Notes: a model not told the origin generated them from the letters alone. DNA of 64,000 bases from Hymenobacter piscis (GCF_018760735.1 NZ_JAHHZN010000013.1:1-64000); one strand, 5' to 3'; shown: positions 47,434-56,830, counted from the first letter of the stretch. Made by a program: numbers and translations.

Positions 47434-48114
47434 ATGAAAAAGCCCTACCGCCTGTTATATGTCGGCTTACTGTTGAGTTCAGGTTGCCTTACATCAACCA
47501 CGGAAGAAATTAGAATTCCGGCCGAGCAGCTGGCCTGGCAGCCCTACCATAACGGCGACGTCCTCCGTTTCGGGCAGGACCGCAGCAGTAACGTGCGCAC
47601 CTTCCTTATCACCGAAATCAAGGAGGAATTCATAGAGTACTCCATCGGGGGAAATGCGCCGGTATACCTGGGGCCACCTAAAAAAATACGGGCGCAAACC
47701 CTTGACGTATACGCCCGCCGCACCGATACTGTGCGCTACGTGGCTACTCCTGCCAGCACGCCCAACAAACCCGATTCGGTGGTTTTTACCACTCCAACAA
47801 ACCTGCTCAGTCTGGGCGCCAGTGAGTCAGGCGGGTATGCTTACCTGAACTGGGACGTTACGTTTAGCGCGGAGTTGCCATTGCGGCAAATCACGACTGG
47901 CTACCCGCTCTACGATACCACCCAGGTCCTGCTGCCCCGGCTGCAGCTGGGCGGCGTGGCCTACGATTCGGTGCTGCGAATTTCCAACGCCCGTTCTGCC
48001 GGTATCTTGTACGGACTGCCCCGGGCTAAACCCGTGCGGCGCGTGTATTATGCCAAAGCGTTTGGGGTAGTGGGCTTCGTGGAAGGCGGCACGCTCTGGT
48101 ACCGGCTGCCCTAA
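47434..48114 (+). CDS. Lipoprotein of unknown function
   Basis: 226 residues from ATG 47434; a GTG at 47416 is open in frame. Signal MKKPYRLLYVGLLLSSGC ends in lipobox SSGC. The mature part is beta-rich with many charged residues: QPYHNGDVLRFGQDRSSNVRTFLITEIKEEFIEYSIGG, a DSVVFTTP segment, LNWDVTFSAELPL and the final YYAKAFGVVGFVEGGTLWYRL. The last hairpin (GVVGFVEGGTLWYRL) is a motif seen in several Cytophagales lipoproteins. Lower GC than the neighbours in its first half. No family known to me. Confidence 0.8.
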   Translation: MKKPYRLLYVGLLLSSGCLTSTTEEIRIPAEQLAWQPYHNGDVLRFGQDRSSNVRTFLITEIKEEFIEYSIGGNAPVYLGPPKKIRAQTLDVYARRTDTVRYVATPASTPNKPDSVVFTTPTNLLSLGASESGGYAYLNWDVTFSAELPLRQITTGYPLYDTTQVLLPRLQLGGVAYDSVLRISNARSAGILYGLPRAKPVRRVYYAKAFGVVGFVEGGTLWYRLP

Positions 48115-48221
48115 CCTGGGCGGCGCGCAGGCCCACGGAAGGCAACAACCTTAATCGGGACAGTAGTCCGGAGTTCCCCGGAAAACCGCTAGCTTAAAGG
48201 CTCCCACCAAAGAAGCCCCGT

Positions 48222-49844
48222 ATGCTAGGATTGATGATGCACGAGCCCCTGCGCATTGCCGGGTTGCTGGAACACGCCGAGAAGTGGCACGCCGATACCG
48301 AAATTGTGAGCCGCCTGCCCGAGGGCCTCATTCACCGCTACACCTACGCCGATTTGGGCCGCCGGAGCCGGCAGCTGGCCCACGCCCTGGCCCGCCTGGG
48401 CATCGGCAGCGGCGACCGGGTGGGCACGCTGGCCTGGAACACCCACCGCCACCTGGAGCTCTACTACGCCGTGTCGGGCTCCGGGGCGGTGTGCCACACC
48501 ATCAACCCGCGCCTGTTTGCCGAGCAGATTGTCTACATCATCGGCCACGCCCAGGACCGGGTGGTGTTCTTCGACCTGACCTTCCTGCCCCTGGTGGAAA
48601 AGCTGGCCGCCCACTGCCCCGGCGTGGAAGCCTGGGTGCTGCTGAGCGACCGGGCGCATATGCCCGATAGCGCCGCCCTGCCCGACCTGCACTGCTATGA
48701 GGACCTGCTGGCGGCCGAAGACGCCGACTACCCGTGGCCGGTGTTCGATGAGAATACCGCCTCCTCGCTTTGCTACACCTCCGGCACCACCGCCGAGCCC
48801 AAGGGCGTGCTCTACTCCCACCGCTCCACCCTGCTGCACTCCTTCGCCGCCGCCCTGCCCGACTGCTTTAACTGTTCGGCCCAGGATGTGATTCTGCCCG
48901 TGGTACCCATGTTCCACGTCAACGCCTGGGGCATTCCGTACCTGGCGCCCATGCTGGGCTGCAAGCTGGTGCTGCCCGGCCCCGGCCTGGATGCGGCCAG
49001 CCTCTACGAGCTGTTCGAAACCGAGGGCGTCACGTTCTCGGCCGGGGTGCCCACCATCTGGCTGGGCCTGCTCACGTTCATGCGCGAGAAGAAGCTCCAA
49101 TTCACGACCCTGCACCAGACGGTGGTGGGCGGCGCGGCCTGCCCGCCGGCCCTGTTCCGGGCCTTTGCCGACGAGCTGGGCGTGACCATCCGCCACGCCT
49201 GGGGCATGACCGAAACCTCGCCCCTGGGCACGGTGGGCGTGCTCAAGCCCCAGCAGCTGCGCCTGAGCGAGGAGGAGCAGTTCGCCCTGCGCACCAAGCA
49301 GGGCCGGGTTATTTTCGGGGTCGATATGAAGATTGTGGACGATGAAGGCCGCGCCCTGCCCCACGACGGCGTGGCCTTTGGCGACCTGCTCGTGCGCGGC
49401 CCCTGGATTGTGGCCGACTACTTCGGCACCGAGAAAACCGGCGAGCTGACCGCCGACGGCTGGTTCCGCACCGGCGACGTGGCCACCATCGACCCGGCCG
49501 GCTTCATGCAGATTACCGACCGCTCCAAGGACGTCATCAAATCGGGCGGGGAGTGGATTTCGAGCATCGCGCTGGAGAACCTGGCCGTGGGCCACCCGGC
49601 CGTGGCCGAAGCCGCCGTCATCGGCCTGCCCCACCCCAGGTGGAGCGAGCGGCCGTTGCTGGTAGTCGTGCGCCGCCCCGGCCACGCGGTAACGGGCGAG
49701 GAGCTGCTGGCCTTCTACGAGGGCAAAATAGCCAAGTGGTGGACGCCCGAAGCCGTGGAATTCGTGGACGAGCTGCCCCACACGGCCACCGGCAAGCTGC
49801 TCAAAACCAAAATCCGCCAGGATTTCGCGGGGTATCAGTGGTGA
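48222..49844 (+). CDS. AMP-dependent fatty acyl-CoA synthetase (AlkK/medium- to long-chain type)
   Basis: 540 residues. ANL superfamily: A3 motif [23 protein letters not shown] (P-loop-like), A5 motif [15 protein letters not shown]7 [16 protein letters not shown]8 hinge [18 protein letters not shown], and A10 Lys in [17 protein letters not shown]. The combination with [25 protein letters not shown] is that of AlkK/FadD3-like acyl-CoA ligases. The enzyme forms an acyl-adenylate from a fatty acid and transfers it to CoA in the cytoplasm. Exact chain length cannot be stated. Monocistronic, with a GTGAATGAGTG post-stop repeat and a REPIN downstream. Confidence 0.95.
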   Translation: MLGLMMHEPLRIAGLLEHAEKWHADTEIVSRLPEGLIHRYTYADLGRRSRQLAHALARLGIGSGDRVGTLAWNTHRHLELYYAVSGSGAVCHTINPRLFAEQIVYIIGHAQDRVVFFDLTFLPLVEKLAAHCPGVEAWVLLSDRAHMPDSAALPDLHCYEDLLAAEDADYPWPVFDENTASSLCYTSGTTAEPKGVLYSHRSTLLHSFAAALPDCFNCSAQDVILPVVPMFHVNAWGIPYLAPMLGCKLVLPGPGLDAASLYELFETEGVTFSAGVPTIWLGLLTFMREKKLQFTTLHQTVVGGAACPPALFRAFADELGVTIRHAWGMTETSPLGTVGVLKPQQLRLSEEEQFALRTKQGRVIFGVDMKIVDDEGRALPHDGVAFGDLLVRGPWIVADYFGTEKTGELTADGWFRTGDVATIDPAGFMQITDRSKDVIKSGGEWISSIALENLAVGHPAVAEAAVIGLPHPRWSERPLLVVVRRPGHAVTGEELLAFYEGKIAKWWTPEAVEFVDELPHTATGKLLKTKIRQDFAGYQW

Positions 49845-49876
49845 ATGAGTGAGTTGGTGAATGAGTGAAAAGGGCA

Positions 49877-49980
49877 CTGCCATCCTGCATAGCGCGCAGG
49901 ACTTTGTCATGTTAGGGCGAGTATCGTATTAACGACTCGGTTCAACGTGACAGGGTCCTGCGCTCCGCTCCGGATGACAG
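49877..49980. repeat. REPIN-like inverted element (diverged GCCATCCTGCAT type)
   Basis: CTGCCATCCTGCATAGCGC at 49877 faces GCGCTCCGCTCCGGATGACAG ending at 49980; arms of about 37 bases with several mismatches, loop GGGCGAGTATCGTATTAACG. Preceded by TGAATGAGTGAGTTGGTGAATGAGTG, which starts at the stop codon. Confidence 0.75.
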
Positions 49981-50005
49981 ACCTATTCTACTTCCTCGCT
50001 CCCTC

Positions 50006-50524
50006 CTACTCTTCCGCGCCGGGGGACTGGGTTTTCATCTTTTCGGCAATAGCCTGCTGGAGCTCGGGCAGGTGCTCCTGCATGCGCCGCTGGCCCAGCT
50101 CCATGCCGGCGGTGGTGAGTTGGGGCAGCTTTTCGATGGTTTTGCGGCCGATGGGCGTCAGGTAGAACTTGGTCAGCTCCTTGAGCTCCTTTTCGGTGAA
50201 GGCGCCGGCGTAGAGCTGAATCATTTCCTCCTTGAGCGAGGCCCAGCTCATGTACTTGGTCAGGTAGGCGCGCATTTCGGGCTCCACGGCCTTCATGCCG
50301 GGGTTCTGCTCGATTTGTCCGGCCAGCATCCGGTCGATGGTCAGGTTCAGGTTCTGCTCGGAGTTGGTGGCGGCCAGCAGGGTCTCGGCGGCTTTGCGGT
50401 GGCTGGCCGACAGGGGCGCCGCGGGGGAAGTAGCAACAGTAGCAGCGGCCGGGGCCGTCTGGGCCCGGGCGGCCGGCAAGGCCAGCACCGTAGCGGCCGC
50501 CAGCAGCAGGAAGGTTCTTTTCAT
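50006..50524 (-). CDS. Secreted DUF2059 domain protein
   Basis: 172 residues. Sec signal MKRTFLLLAAATVLALPAARAQ. The mature part is helical: MLAGQIEQNPGMKAVEPEMRAYLTKYMSW, MIQLYAGAFTEKELKELTKFYLTPIGRKTIEKLP, and a final helix. The pattern YaG-FTe-ELkeLt-FY-tp-Gkk is diagnostic of DUF2059, short periplasmic proteins of unknown role found across Gram-negatives. It lies alone, convergent with the acyl-CoA synthetase across a REPIN. Confidence 0.92.
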   Translation of the reverse strand: MKRTFLLLAAATVLALPAARAQTAPAAATVATSPAAPLSASHRKAAETLLAATNSEQNLNLTIDRMLAGQIEQNPGMKAVEPEMRAYLTKYMSWASLKEEMIQLYAGAFTEKELKELTKFYLTPIGRKTIEKLPQLTTAGMELGQRRMQEHLPELQQAIAEKMKTQSPGAEE

Positions 50525-50650
50525 GCCACAGAGGTACGAAATATTGCCGCAATCTGTGGCCTGAGCCGCCCACGAGGTTCACCAGCAGGCGAAGCAATAC
50601 TTCACTTTACAGCCGTTCACGAAATCCGTGAAATCCCCGAAAATCCGCGC

Positions 50651-51829
50651 TCAGACCTTGACGATAATGTTGCGCCGGTACATCAGCCAGAGCACTCCAT
50701 ACCAGATGAGCACGCAGGCCACGGCCCCGGCCAGGGAAGCATTCAGGGGGCTGAAGAAGGGCTCGAAGAACCGCTGGTAGAGCCACGCTTTGGCTGGTAC
50801 GGCGGTGCCAGCACCGTTGGGCAGCTCCAGCATATTCAGCCAGCGGGCCAGCACGCCCGAGAGGAAAAAGGCCGTAATGGCATTCACGCCGTACACCAGC
50901 CCGAAACGCGTAAGCCAGCCCCGGTAGCCGTGCACGTCGCAGAGCCAGTAGAGGGCGGCCAGCGCGGCCCCGGCCAGGCCGCCGGTATAGAGCACGTAGG
51001 AACTGGTCCAGAGGCTTTTGTTGATGGGAAACCACAGGTTCCAGACGAGGCCCAGCCCAATGGCCGCCCCGCTGGCCAGCAGCAGCCACACCACCCGGCT
51101 GGCCACCTCGGGCCGGGGCCGGCGCAGCCACTGCCCCGCCAGCAGCCCCAGCAGCCCGGTCCCGATGGCCGGCAGGGTGCCCAGCAGGCCTTCGGGGTCC
51201 CAGGTTTTGCTTTGCACCCAAAGGTGGTTTTCGCCCAGCACCGTGCGGTCGAGCCAGGCGCCGAGGTTGGTGGCGGGCTCCAGGTTAGCCGGCCCGAAGC
51301 CGGGCACGGGCACGAGTTGCAGCAGCCCGTTGTAGCCGATGAGCAGCACCGCCAGCAACCCCAGCTGGGTGCGCCAGCCCGTTTTCACGAATACCACCCC
51401 GCAGGCCAGAAACACCAGCGCAATGCGCGGCAGCACGCCCAGAATGCGCACGTGGGCAAAGTCGAATTTGGGCTGCAGAGCCATCAGCAAGCCCAACCCA
51501 AACAGCACGGCCGCCCGCCGCGCCACCCGCCCCAGCAGGGGCCCGTGCCGCGCCGGCTCTTGCCGGGCCGAGCCCAGGGCGTAGGTGATACTCACGCCCA
51601 CAATGAACAGGAAGAAGGGAAAAATCAGGTCGGTGGGCGTGCAGCCGTGCCACGCAGCGTGCTCCAGCGGGGCGTAGATGTGGCCCCAGTCGCCGGGGTT
51701 GTTCACCAGCAGCATGGCCGCCACCGTCAGGCCCCGAAACACATCGAGGCTGACGAGGCGGCCGGGCTGGGAGGCCTCGGCCAGGGGCCGGGCGCCGGTA
51801 GTGTCGAGGGCGGCCTGGGTGGTCTGCAT
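50651..51829 (-). CDS. HGSNAT/NagX-type membrane acyltransferase
   Basis: 392 residues, about ten TM helices. The opening RLVSLDVFRGLTVAAMLLVNNPGDW with a WHGCTPTDLIFPFFLFIVGVSITYAL loop is the signature of the heparan-alpha-glucosaminide N-acetyltransferase family (DUF5009/NagX). The conserved His (AAWHGCTPTD) of HGSNAT, which becomes acetylated or relays the acetyl group, is present. Human HGSNAT acetylates glucosamine ends with acetyl-CoA across the membrane; the bacterial NagX protein is associated with chitin/GlcNAc genes. Here it lies next to NagB, on the same strand, supporting an amino-sugar role. Direction of transport is unknown. Confidence 0.9.
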   Translation of the reverse strand: MQTTQAALDTTGARPLAEASQPGRLVSLDVFRGLTVAAMLLVNNPGDWGHIYAPLEHAAWHGCTPTDLIFPFFLFIVGVSITYALGSARQEPARHGPLLGRVARRAAVLFGLGLLMALQPKFDFAHVRILGVLPRIALVFLACGVVFVKTGWRTQLGLLAVLLIGYNGLLQLVPVPGFGPANLEPATNLGAWLDRTVLGENHLWVQSKTWDPEGLLGTLPAIGTGLLGLLAGQWLRRPRPEVASRVVWLLLASGAAIGLGLVWNLWFPINKSLWTSSYVLYTGGLAGAALAALYWLCDVHGYRGWLTRFGLVYGVNAITAFFLSGVLARWLNMLELPNGAGTAVPAKAWLYQRFFEPFFSPLNASLAGAVACVLIWYGVLWLMYRRNIIVKV

Positions 51830-52035
51830 CGGGGGTTTGAAAGGGTTAGCTGCTGCTGGCAGACGCAGCGTTACGCTACCAGCAGCTTTTCAGGACACTG
51901 AAAACACTCCAATGTAGCCTATATCCAGCTCCGGGCGGCCCCCACTACCCATGTGCGCCCGATGCATAGGCTCTGACCACGACAAAACAATAGCTTTTTG
52001 CTGGCTCCCCCCGCGTTCTGGCCGTTCCCATCTTC

Positions 52036-53946
52036 TCAGAAGTGCCACCTTACGAAAGCCTCCATGCCCTCGTACTCGGGCAGGCCGAGCTGGTCGTAGA
52101 GGCGGGCGGTGGTGCGGTTGCGGGCCTCGGCGCGCTGCCAGAACTCGCGCTGGTCGGCGCCGGGAAACAGGGGTCGGTCTTTCTGGCTCTGGTGCTTGAA
52201 GATGGCCCGGCGCTTGCGCGTGAGCTCCTCCGGGCTCAGGGGCACGGCCATGTCAATCTGGTCTACGTCCCACTCCTGCCAGGCCCCGCGGTAGAGCCAC
52301 ACCCGGCATTCGGCCAGCCAGGGCATGCCGGCGGCCTGGAGTTGCTGCACGGCCTGCATGATGGCGGCCAGGCACACGCGGTGGGTGCCGTGGGGGTCCG
52401 ATAGGTCGCCGGCGGCGTAAATCTGCTGGGGCTGCAGGCGGTTGAGCAGGTCCACGGTCAGCTGGATGTCCTCCTGCCCCAGCGGCTTTTTGCGCACCCG
52501 GCCGGTTTCGTAGAAGGGCAGGTCCTGGAAGTGGGCGCGGGTATCGGGGTCGAGGCCGGCGTAGCGCAGGGCGCTCTTGGCTTCCCCGCGCCGGATCAGG
52601 CCCTTGATCTGCTGCACTTCCCCGGAATCGACCTGGCCGGGCTGCTTGTTTTTGAGGAAATCCGCCACCCGCTGGTAGAGGGTTTCGGCGGGCTGGTCGT
52701 CGAAGCGGAAGGCCTCGTCGTAGTCGGCCACGAACTCGGCGAAGCGGATTACCTCGTCATCGAAGACGGCAATGTTGCCCGAGGTCTGGTAGGCCACGTG
52801 CACCTCGTGGCCCTGGTCGACGAGCCGCAGCAGGGTGCCGCCCATGGAAATCACGTCGTCGTCGGGGTGGGGCGAGAAGATGAGCACCCGCTTGGGGAAG
52901 GGCGCGGCCCGCTCGGGGCGCAGCGCGTCGTCGGCGCCGGGCTTACCACCGGGCCAGCCCGTGATGGTGCGCTGCAGCTCGTTGAAGACCCGGATGTTGA
53001 GGACGTAAGCCGGCCCTTCTGATTCGGCCAGCAGGTCCGAGAGGCCGTTTTCGTTGTAGTCCTGGTCGGTGAGCTTGAGAATGGGCTTTTCCACCAGCCG
53101 GGCCAGCCAGGTCACGGCCTTGCGCACCAGGGCCGCCTCCTGCCAGCGGCAGGTTTCGCCGGCCAGCCAGGGCGTTTTGCGGGCGCTCAGCTCGGCGGCG
53201 GCGGCCTCGTCGAGCACGACCTGCACGGCGGGGTGATGCTGCAGATACGTGGCCGGCACGGTGTCGGTGGGCTCGCCCTCCACCAGGCGCTTCACCACCG
53301 CGGCCTTGCCCTCGCCCCAGGCCAGCAGCACCACGTGGCGGGCTTCCAGAATAGTGCCCACGCCCATGGTAATGGCCCGGCGGGGCACGTTTTCCTCGCC
53401 GTAGAAGTCGGAGGCCGCGTCGGTGCGGGTGATGTGGTCGAGGGTGATGAGGCGGGTGCGGGAGGCGGCCCCGGAACCGGGCTCATTGAAGCCAATGTGG
53501 CCCGTGCGCCCGATGCCCAGCAGCTGCCAGTCGATGCCCCCGGCCGCCCGGATCTGCTCCTCGTAGCGGCGGCAGTAGTCGGCTACCTGCTCGGGCGGCA
53601 CCGTGCCGTCGGGGATGTGGATATTTTCGGGCCGGATGTCCACCTGGTCGAACAGGTACTCGTGCATGAAGCGCACGTAGCTCTGCAGCGAGTCGGGCGC
53701 CATGGGAAAGTACTCGTCGAGGTTGAAGCTGACCACGTTCTGGAAGCTCAGTCCTTCCTCGCGGTGCAGGCGCACCAGCTCCTCGTACACCCGGGTCGGC
53801 GAGGAGCCGGTGGCCAGGCCGAGCACGGCCGGGCGGTTTTCGGCGGCCCGCTCCCGGATGAAGGCGGCCAGTTCCAGGGCCACCTGCGCGGAGGCCTGCC
53901 CGGAGTCGGGGAAAATGCGGACGGGGACGCGGGAGACGGTAGCCAT
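52036..53946 (-). CDS. nagB: Glucosamine-6-phosphate deaminase fused to a PIG-L (LmbE-like) domain
   Basis: 636 residues. Residues 1-260 are NagB: LGLATGSSPTRVYEEL, NVVSFNLDEYFPMAP (catalytic Asp), LLGIGRTGHIGFNEPGS and AITMGVGTILEARHVVLLAWG. Residues about 350-600 are a PIG-L/LmbE deacetylase domain: KRVLIFSPHPDDDVISMGGTLLRLVDQG with the PHPDDD metal motif, the LSDPHGTHR His motif. NagB turns GlcN-6-P into fructose-6-P and ammonia; the fused deacetylase-like module probably removes N-acetyl groups from GlcNAc-type substrates, which would feed NagB. This double protein is common in Bacteroidota in place of a separate NagA. It lies in the same-strand run between NagX-type and GHL10 genes. Confidence 0.95.
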   Translation of the reverse strand: MATVSRVPVRIFPDSGQASAQVALELAAFIRERAAENRPAVLGLATGSSPTRVYEELVRLHREEGLSFQNVVSFNLDEYFPMAPDSLQSYVRFMHEYLFDQVDIRPENIHIPDGTVPPEQVADYCRRYEEQIRAAGGIDWQLLGIGRTGHIGFNEPGSGAASRTRLITLDHITRTDAASDFYGEENVPRRAITMGVGTILEARHVVLLAWGEGKAAVVKRLVEGEPTDTVPATYLQHHPAVQVVLDEAAAAELSARKTPWLAGETCRWQEAALVRKAVTWLARLVEKPILKLTDQDYNENGLSDLLAESEGPAYVLNIRVFNELQRTITGWPGGKPGADDALRPERAAPFPKRVLIFSPHPDDDVISMGGTLLRLVDQGHEVHVAYQTSGNIAVFDDEVIRFAEFVADYDEAFRFDDQPAETLYQRVADFLKNKQPGQVDSGEVQQIKGLIRRGEAKSALRYAGLDPDTRAHFQDLPFYETGRVRKKPLGQEDIQLTVDLLNRLQPQQIYAAGDLSDPHGTHRVCLAAIMQAVQQLQAAGMPWLAECRVWLYRGAWQEWDVDQIDMAVPLSPEELTRKRRAIFKHQSQKDRPLFPGADQREFWQRAEARNRTTARLYDQLGLPEYEGMEAFVRWHF

Positions 53947-54047
53947 GAGCGGGCGGGTTGGTGGAAGCCCCGGAACTTGCTTCCGGACGAAGGGAAGTTG
54001 CCGTTTTACCCGCAGGAATCAAAGAAGCTGTTTAGAAAGTAAAAACA

Positions 54048-54140
54048 CCTGTCATCCTGAGCGCAGCGAAGGACCTTATCACGGTGGCATAATAGCTGCT
54101 CAACCGTGATAAGGTCCTTCGCTGCGCTCAGGATGACAGG
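54048..54140. repeat. REPIN-like inverted element, GTCATCCTGAGC type (perfect 38-bp arms)
   Basis: 54048-54085 is the exact complement of 54103-54140, with a 17-base loop. It sits between the nagB start and the GHL10 stop. The longest perfect stem in the window apart from 15882. Confidence 0.95.
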
Positions 54141-54174
54141 CTTTCTACCGCCAGCGCCAAAAAGCCCGCCTCCC

Positions 54175-56007
54175 CTACCGCCCGCCGAACAGGCGGCTGA
54201 AGAAGCCGCCGCGGCGCTTGCTCTTGGTTTTCACCTTGACTTTGGTGGTTGGCCGGGCCGTGGCGGCCGGGCGGGTAGCCACCGGCCGGGGCGCGGGCCG
54301 GGGGGCCGGCGCCGGAGCGGGCACGGGCGGCGCTACCGCTACTTCGGATTGCGCCTGGGGTACCGGCTGGGGCACCGGAGCCGGCACCGGAGTGGGCGTC
54401 GGCGCGGGTTCAGGCGGGGCCGTCTGGGCCACGATGATTTCGGCGGGGCGGCCGGTGGTGCGCACCCAGATGGGGCGGCTCTCGTTGTGCAGGCGGTCGA
54501 AGGCGGTGAGGTAGTAGGCGTAGGCCTGGCCGGGGCGGGCGGTGGTATCGACGAAGGCGAGGCCGTAGCCGGCCCGGGGGCGCACCACGGCCAGCAGGTT
54601 GCGCGGGTCGTCGGGGCGGGGCGTCTGCTCGGGCGTGAAGCGGTAGAGGGCGTAGTAGGCGGCCAGGTCGCCATCGGGGGCGGCGGGGCCGGGCTGCCAG
54701 GTGAGGGTGTGGGCCGGGCCGCTGGCCGTGAGGGTCAGGTTTTCGGCCGGGCGCGGGGGCACGGCATCGAGCCAGGGCATGGTGGGCACCAGGGCCGGGT
54801 AGCGGAACTCGTGCTGACGCAGGGAATCGGTGGTGCGCAGGGCGTTGGCCATCAACGATTTCGAGCTAAAGAACACGCTACCCTGCACCTCGGCCGGAAA
54901 CGTGCGGTTCAGGCGCACCTGCCGGGGCAGCTCGCGGGGGTTGCGCCACACGGTATCGGCCCGGGTGTTTTCCAGCATCCGGTAGGCGCCGTGGCCGATG
55001 TAGACGTGGCGGTTGTTGGCGTTGCGGGCCCACCACTCCACCAGCACCGGGTACTGGGCCACCTTGAAGCCGGTGCTCCAGTAGAGCTGGGGCAGCACGT
55101 AATCGACCCAGCCCTGGCGGGTCCATTCGAGGGCATCGGCGTAGAGGCCGTCGTAGCCCTGGAAGGCTTTGGTGGCCGAGCCGTTGGGGTCGGAGGTCTG
55201 GTTGCGCCACACGCCGAAGGGCGAAATGCCGAACTTCACCCACCGCTTGGTGTGCTGAATCGAGTCGTGGAGCTCGTGGATGAGCACGTTCACGTTCTGC
55301 CGCCGCCAGTCGGCCAGGGCCAGCCCGTCGGGGTTGAAGCGGGCGTAGGCGTCCTCGTCGTGAATAACCTGCTTGGCTTCCGGGTAGGGGTAGAAATAGT
55401 CGTCGAAGTGGACGCCGTCGATGTCGTAGCGGCGCACCACGTCCAGAATCACGCGGTTGATGTACTGGCGCACTTCCGGCAAACCGGGATTGTAGAGCAG
55501 CTTGCCCGCGAAGCGGATAAACCACTCCGGGTGGCGGCGGTACGGGTGATTGGCCGAGAGGCGGCGGGTAACCGTGTCCATGGTGGCCCGATAGGGGTTG
55601 AACCAGGCGTGGAACTCCATGCCGCGGTTGTGGGCTTCCTCAATCAGGAACGGGAGCGGGTCGTAGTAGGGCGTGGGGGCCTTGCCCTGGGTGCCGGTCA
55701 GCCACTTGCTCCAGGGTTCCAGCTCGCTCTTGTAAAAGGCGTCGGAGGCGGGGCGCACCTGCACGAATACGGCGTTGATGCCGCTGCGCTGGTGGTCGTC
55801 GAGCATGCGGCGGTACTCGCGGCGCTGCTGCTCGGGCGTGAGGCTGCGGCTGCTGGGCCAGTCGATGTTCTCCACCGTGGCAATCCAGACGCCCCGCAAC
55901 TCCCGCTTGGGCGGTATTTCCTGGGCCCGGGCCGCCGTGGCCGCCAGCAGGTGAACACTCAAAAACAAAACAACCAGTAAGCGGCCAGCAGCAATCAATC
56001 GTACCAT
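54175..56007 (-). CDS. Exported GHL10 (family 10-like) glycoside hydrolase with basic Pro-rich tail
   Basis: 610 residues from ATG 56007 (a GTG at 56013 overlaps the -7 element). Signal peptide ends RAQ near residue 29. Residues 35-340 are a GHL10 barrel: RELRGVWIATVENIDWPSSRSLTP, FVQVRPASDAFYKSE, FHAWFNPYR, YDIDGVHFDDYFYPYP (the likely acid/base and nucleophile Asp/Glu sites), WRRQNVNVLI and VDYVLPQLYWS. Then a fibronectin III-like segment and a C-terminal Pro-rich spacer ending in a Lys/Arg patch (KVKVKTKSKRRGGFFSRLFGG). GHL10 members are glucan or murein glycosidases of unsettled specificity (YngK). The context of amino-sugar genes favours murein or chitin-type substrate. Confidence 0.93.
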   Translation of the reverse strand: MVRLIAAGRLLVVLFLSVHLLAATAARAQEIPPKRELRGVWIATVENIDWPSSRSLTPEQQRREYRRMLDDHQRSGINAVFVQVRPASDAFYKSELEPWSKWLTGTQGKAPTPYYDPLPFLIEEAHNRGMEFHAWFNPYRATMDTVTRRLSANHPYRRHPEWFIRFAGKLLYNPGLPEVRQYINRVILDVVRRYDIDGVHFDDYFYPYPEAKQVIHDEDAYARFNPDGLALADWRRQNVNVLIHELHDSIQHTKRWVKFGISPFGVWRNQTSDPNGSATKAFQGYDGLYADALEWTRQGWVDYVLPQLYWSTGFKVAQYPVLVEWWARNANNRHVYIGHGAYRMLENTRADTVWRNPRELPRQVRLNRTFPAEVQGSVFFSSKSLMANALRTTDSLRQHEFRYPALVPTMPWLDAVPPRPAENLTLTASGPAHTLTWQPGPAAPDGDLAAYYALYRFTPEQTPRPDDPRNLLAVVRPRAGYGLAFVDTTARPGQAYAYYLTAFDRLHNESRPIWVRTTGRPAEIIVAQTAPPEPAPTPTPVPAPVPQPVPQAQSEVAVAPPVPAPAPAPRPAPRPVATRPAATARPTTKVKVKTKSKRRGGFFSRLFGGR

Positions 56008-56012
56008 TCCCA

Positions 56013-56020
56013 CAAAACTA
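56013..56020 (-). promoter_or_regulatory. -7 element TAGTTTTG placed 5 bp before GHL10 ATG
   Basis: Minus strand TAGTTTTG (56020-56013), then TGGGA and ATG 56007. The transcript would be nearly leaderless, as for clpS. Confidence 0.4.
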
Positions 56021-56062
56021 CGGGAATCGGTGAATGAGCGAAGCAGTGAATGAGTGGGGGCC

Positions 56063-56161
56063 TGTCATCCTGAACGCAGCGAAGGACCTTATCCTGCCTG
56101 AACGAGTCGTTGTTACGGTCATCCATGCGGGATAAGGTCCTTCGCTACGCTCAGGATGACA
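56063..56161. repeat. REPIN-like inverted element, GTCATCCTGAAC type
   Basis: 32-base arms 56063-56094 and 56130-56161 with two mismatches; loop AACGAGTCGTTGTTACG. Flanked by GTGAATGAGCGAAGCAGTGAATG (left) and CTTCACCACTTCACG-type words (right) that end at the stop codon of the VanX-like gene. Confidence 0.9.
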
Positions 56162-56206
56162 CAGCTTCACCACTTCACGCATTCACCACTTTACTCATTC
56201 ACCACT

Positions 56207-56830
56207 TCACAACTCCTCGAACGGTAAGTCGAGCAGGTCGAAATCGGGCCAGCGGTGGTGGGCGAAGTGCCACCACTGCCCGGGGTAGTTCTGGAAGCCC
56301 TGCTGCTTCATGGCGGCCAGCAGCACGCTGCGGTTAAAGAGCACGTGGGGCGGCAACTGTCCAAAACCGGAGTGCGCCGCGGGCAGCTCTTCGCCAAAAT
56401 CAGTGGGCAGGGGCACCGGACGGCGGGTAGCTACTTCCACCAGGCCCACATCTACCGCGCAGCCGCGGTTGCGGGGCAGGCTGTTCCAGGGCGAGGTAGC
56501 GGTTTTAACGGTGCCGCTGTCCTGGGCCAGGACCCGGGTCAGGCTGTAGGGCCGGTAGGCATCAAATACGCACAGGCTCAGCCCCCACTCCCGGAGCACC
56601 TGCTGAACACCCTGCAGGGCCTCGGCAACCGGGCGCCGCAGCAAGGCCCGGGCCTGCGAATACAGCGGCCGGCCCAGAACGTTGTGGGCGGTGGCAAACC
56701 GTAAATCGAGCACAATTTCCGGAATAAGCACCGCCAGATCCACCAGTTCCCGCTCTCCATTGACGGCCAGACGCCGACGATAATCAGCCGCAGAAGAAAC
56801 GATAGTAAATCCGGAGGAGGGAAGGGTCAT
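56207..56830 (-). CDS. VanX/DdpX-like (M15D) protein lacking key active-site residues
   Basis: 207 residues from ATG 56830. VanX fold: LVDLAVLIPEIVLDLRFATAHNVLG, CVFDAYRPYS (Arg93, matching VanX Arg71) and the end NYPGQWWHFAHHRWPDFDLLDLPF. In VanX the zinc is held by His116 (SSHSRG), Asp123 and His184, with Glu181 as base. Here the first His is Arg120 (LPRNRGCAVD), Asp127 and His188 remain, and Glu is replaced by Gln185 (GQWWHF). So D-Ala-D-Ala dipeptidase activity is unlikely; it may bind peptides or act as a sensor. No signal peptide, so cytoplasmic. Same strand as nagB and GHL10. Confidence 0.9.
   Translation of the reverse strand: MTLPSSGFTIVSSAADYRRRLAVNGERELVDLAVLIPEIVLDLRFATAHNVLGRPLYSQARALLRRPVAEALQGVQQVLREWGLSLCVFDAYRPYSLTRVLAQDSGTVKTATSPWNSLPRNRGCAVDVGLVEVATRRPVPLPTDFGEELPAAHSGFGQLPPHVLFNRSVLLAAMKQQGFQNYPGQWWHFAHHRWPDFDLLDLPFEEL

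Noticed and set aside
50072..51901. Open frame of 609 codons on the plus strand
   Set aside because: Antisense to the DUF2059 and NagX-type genes.
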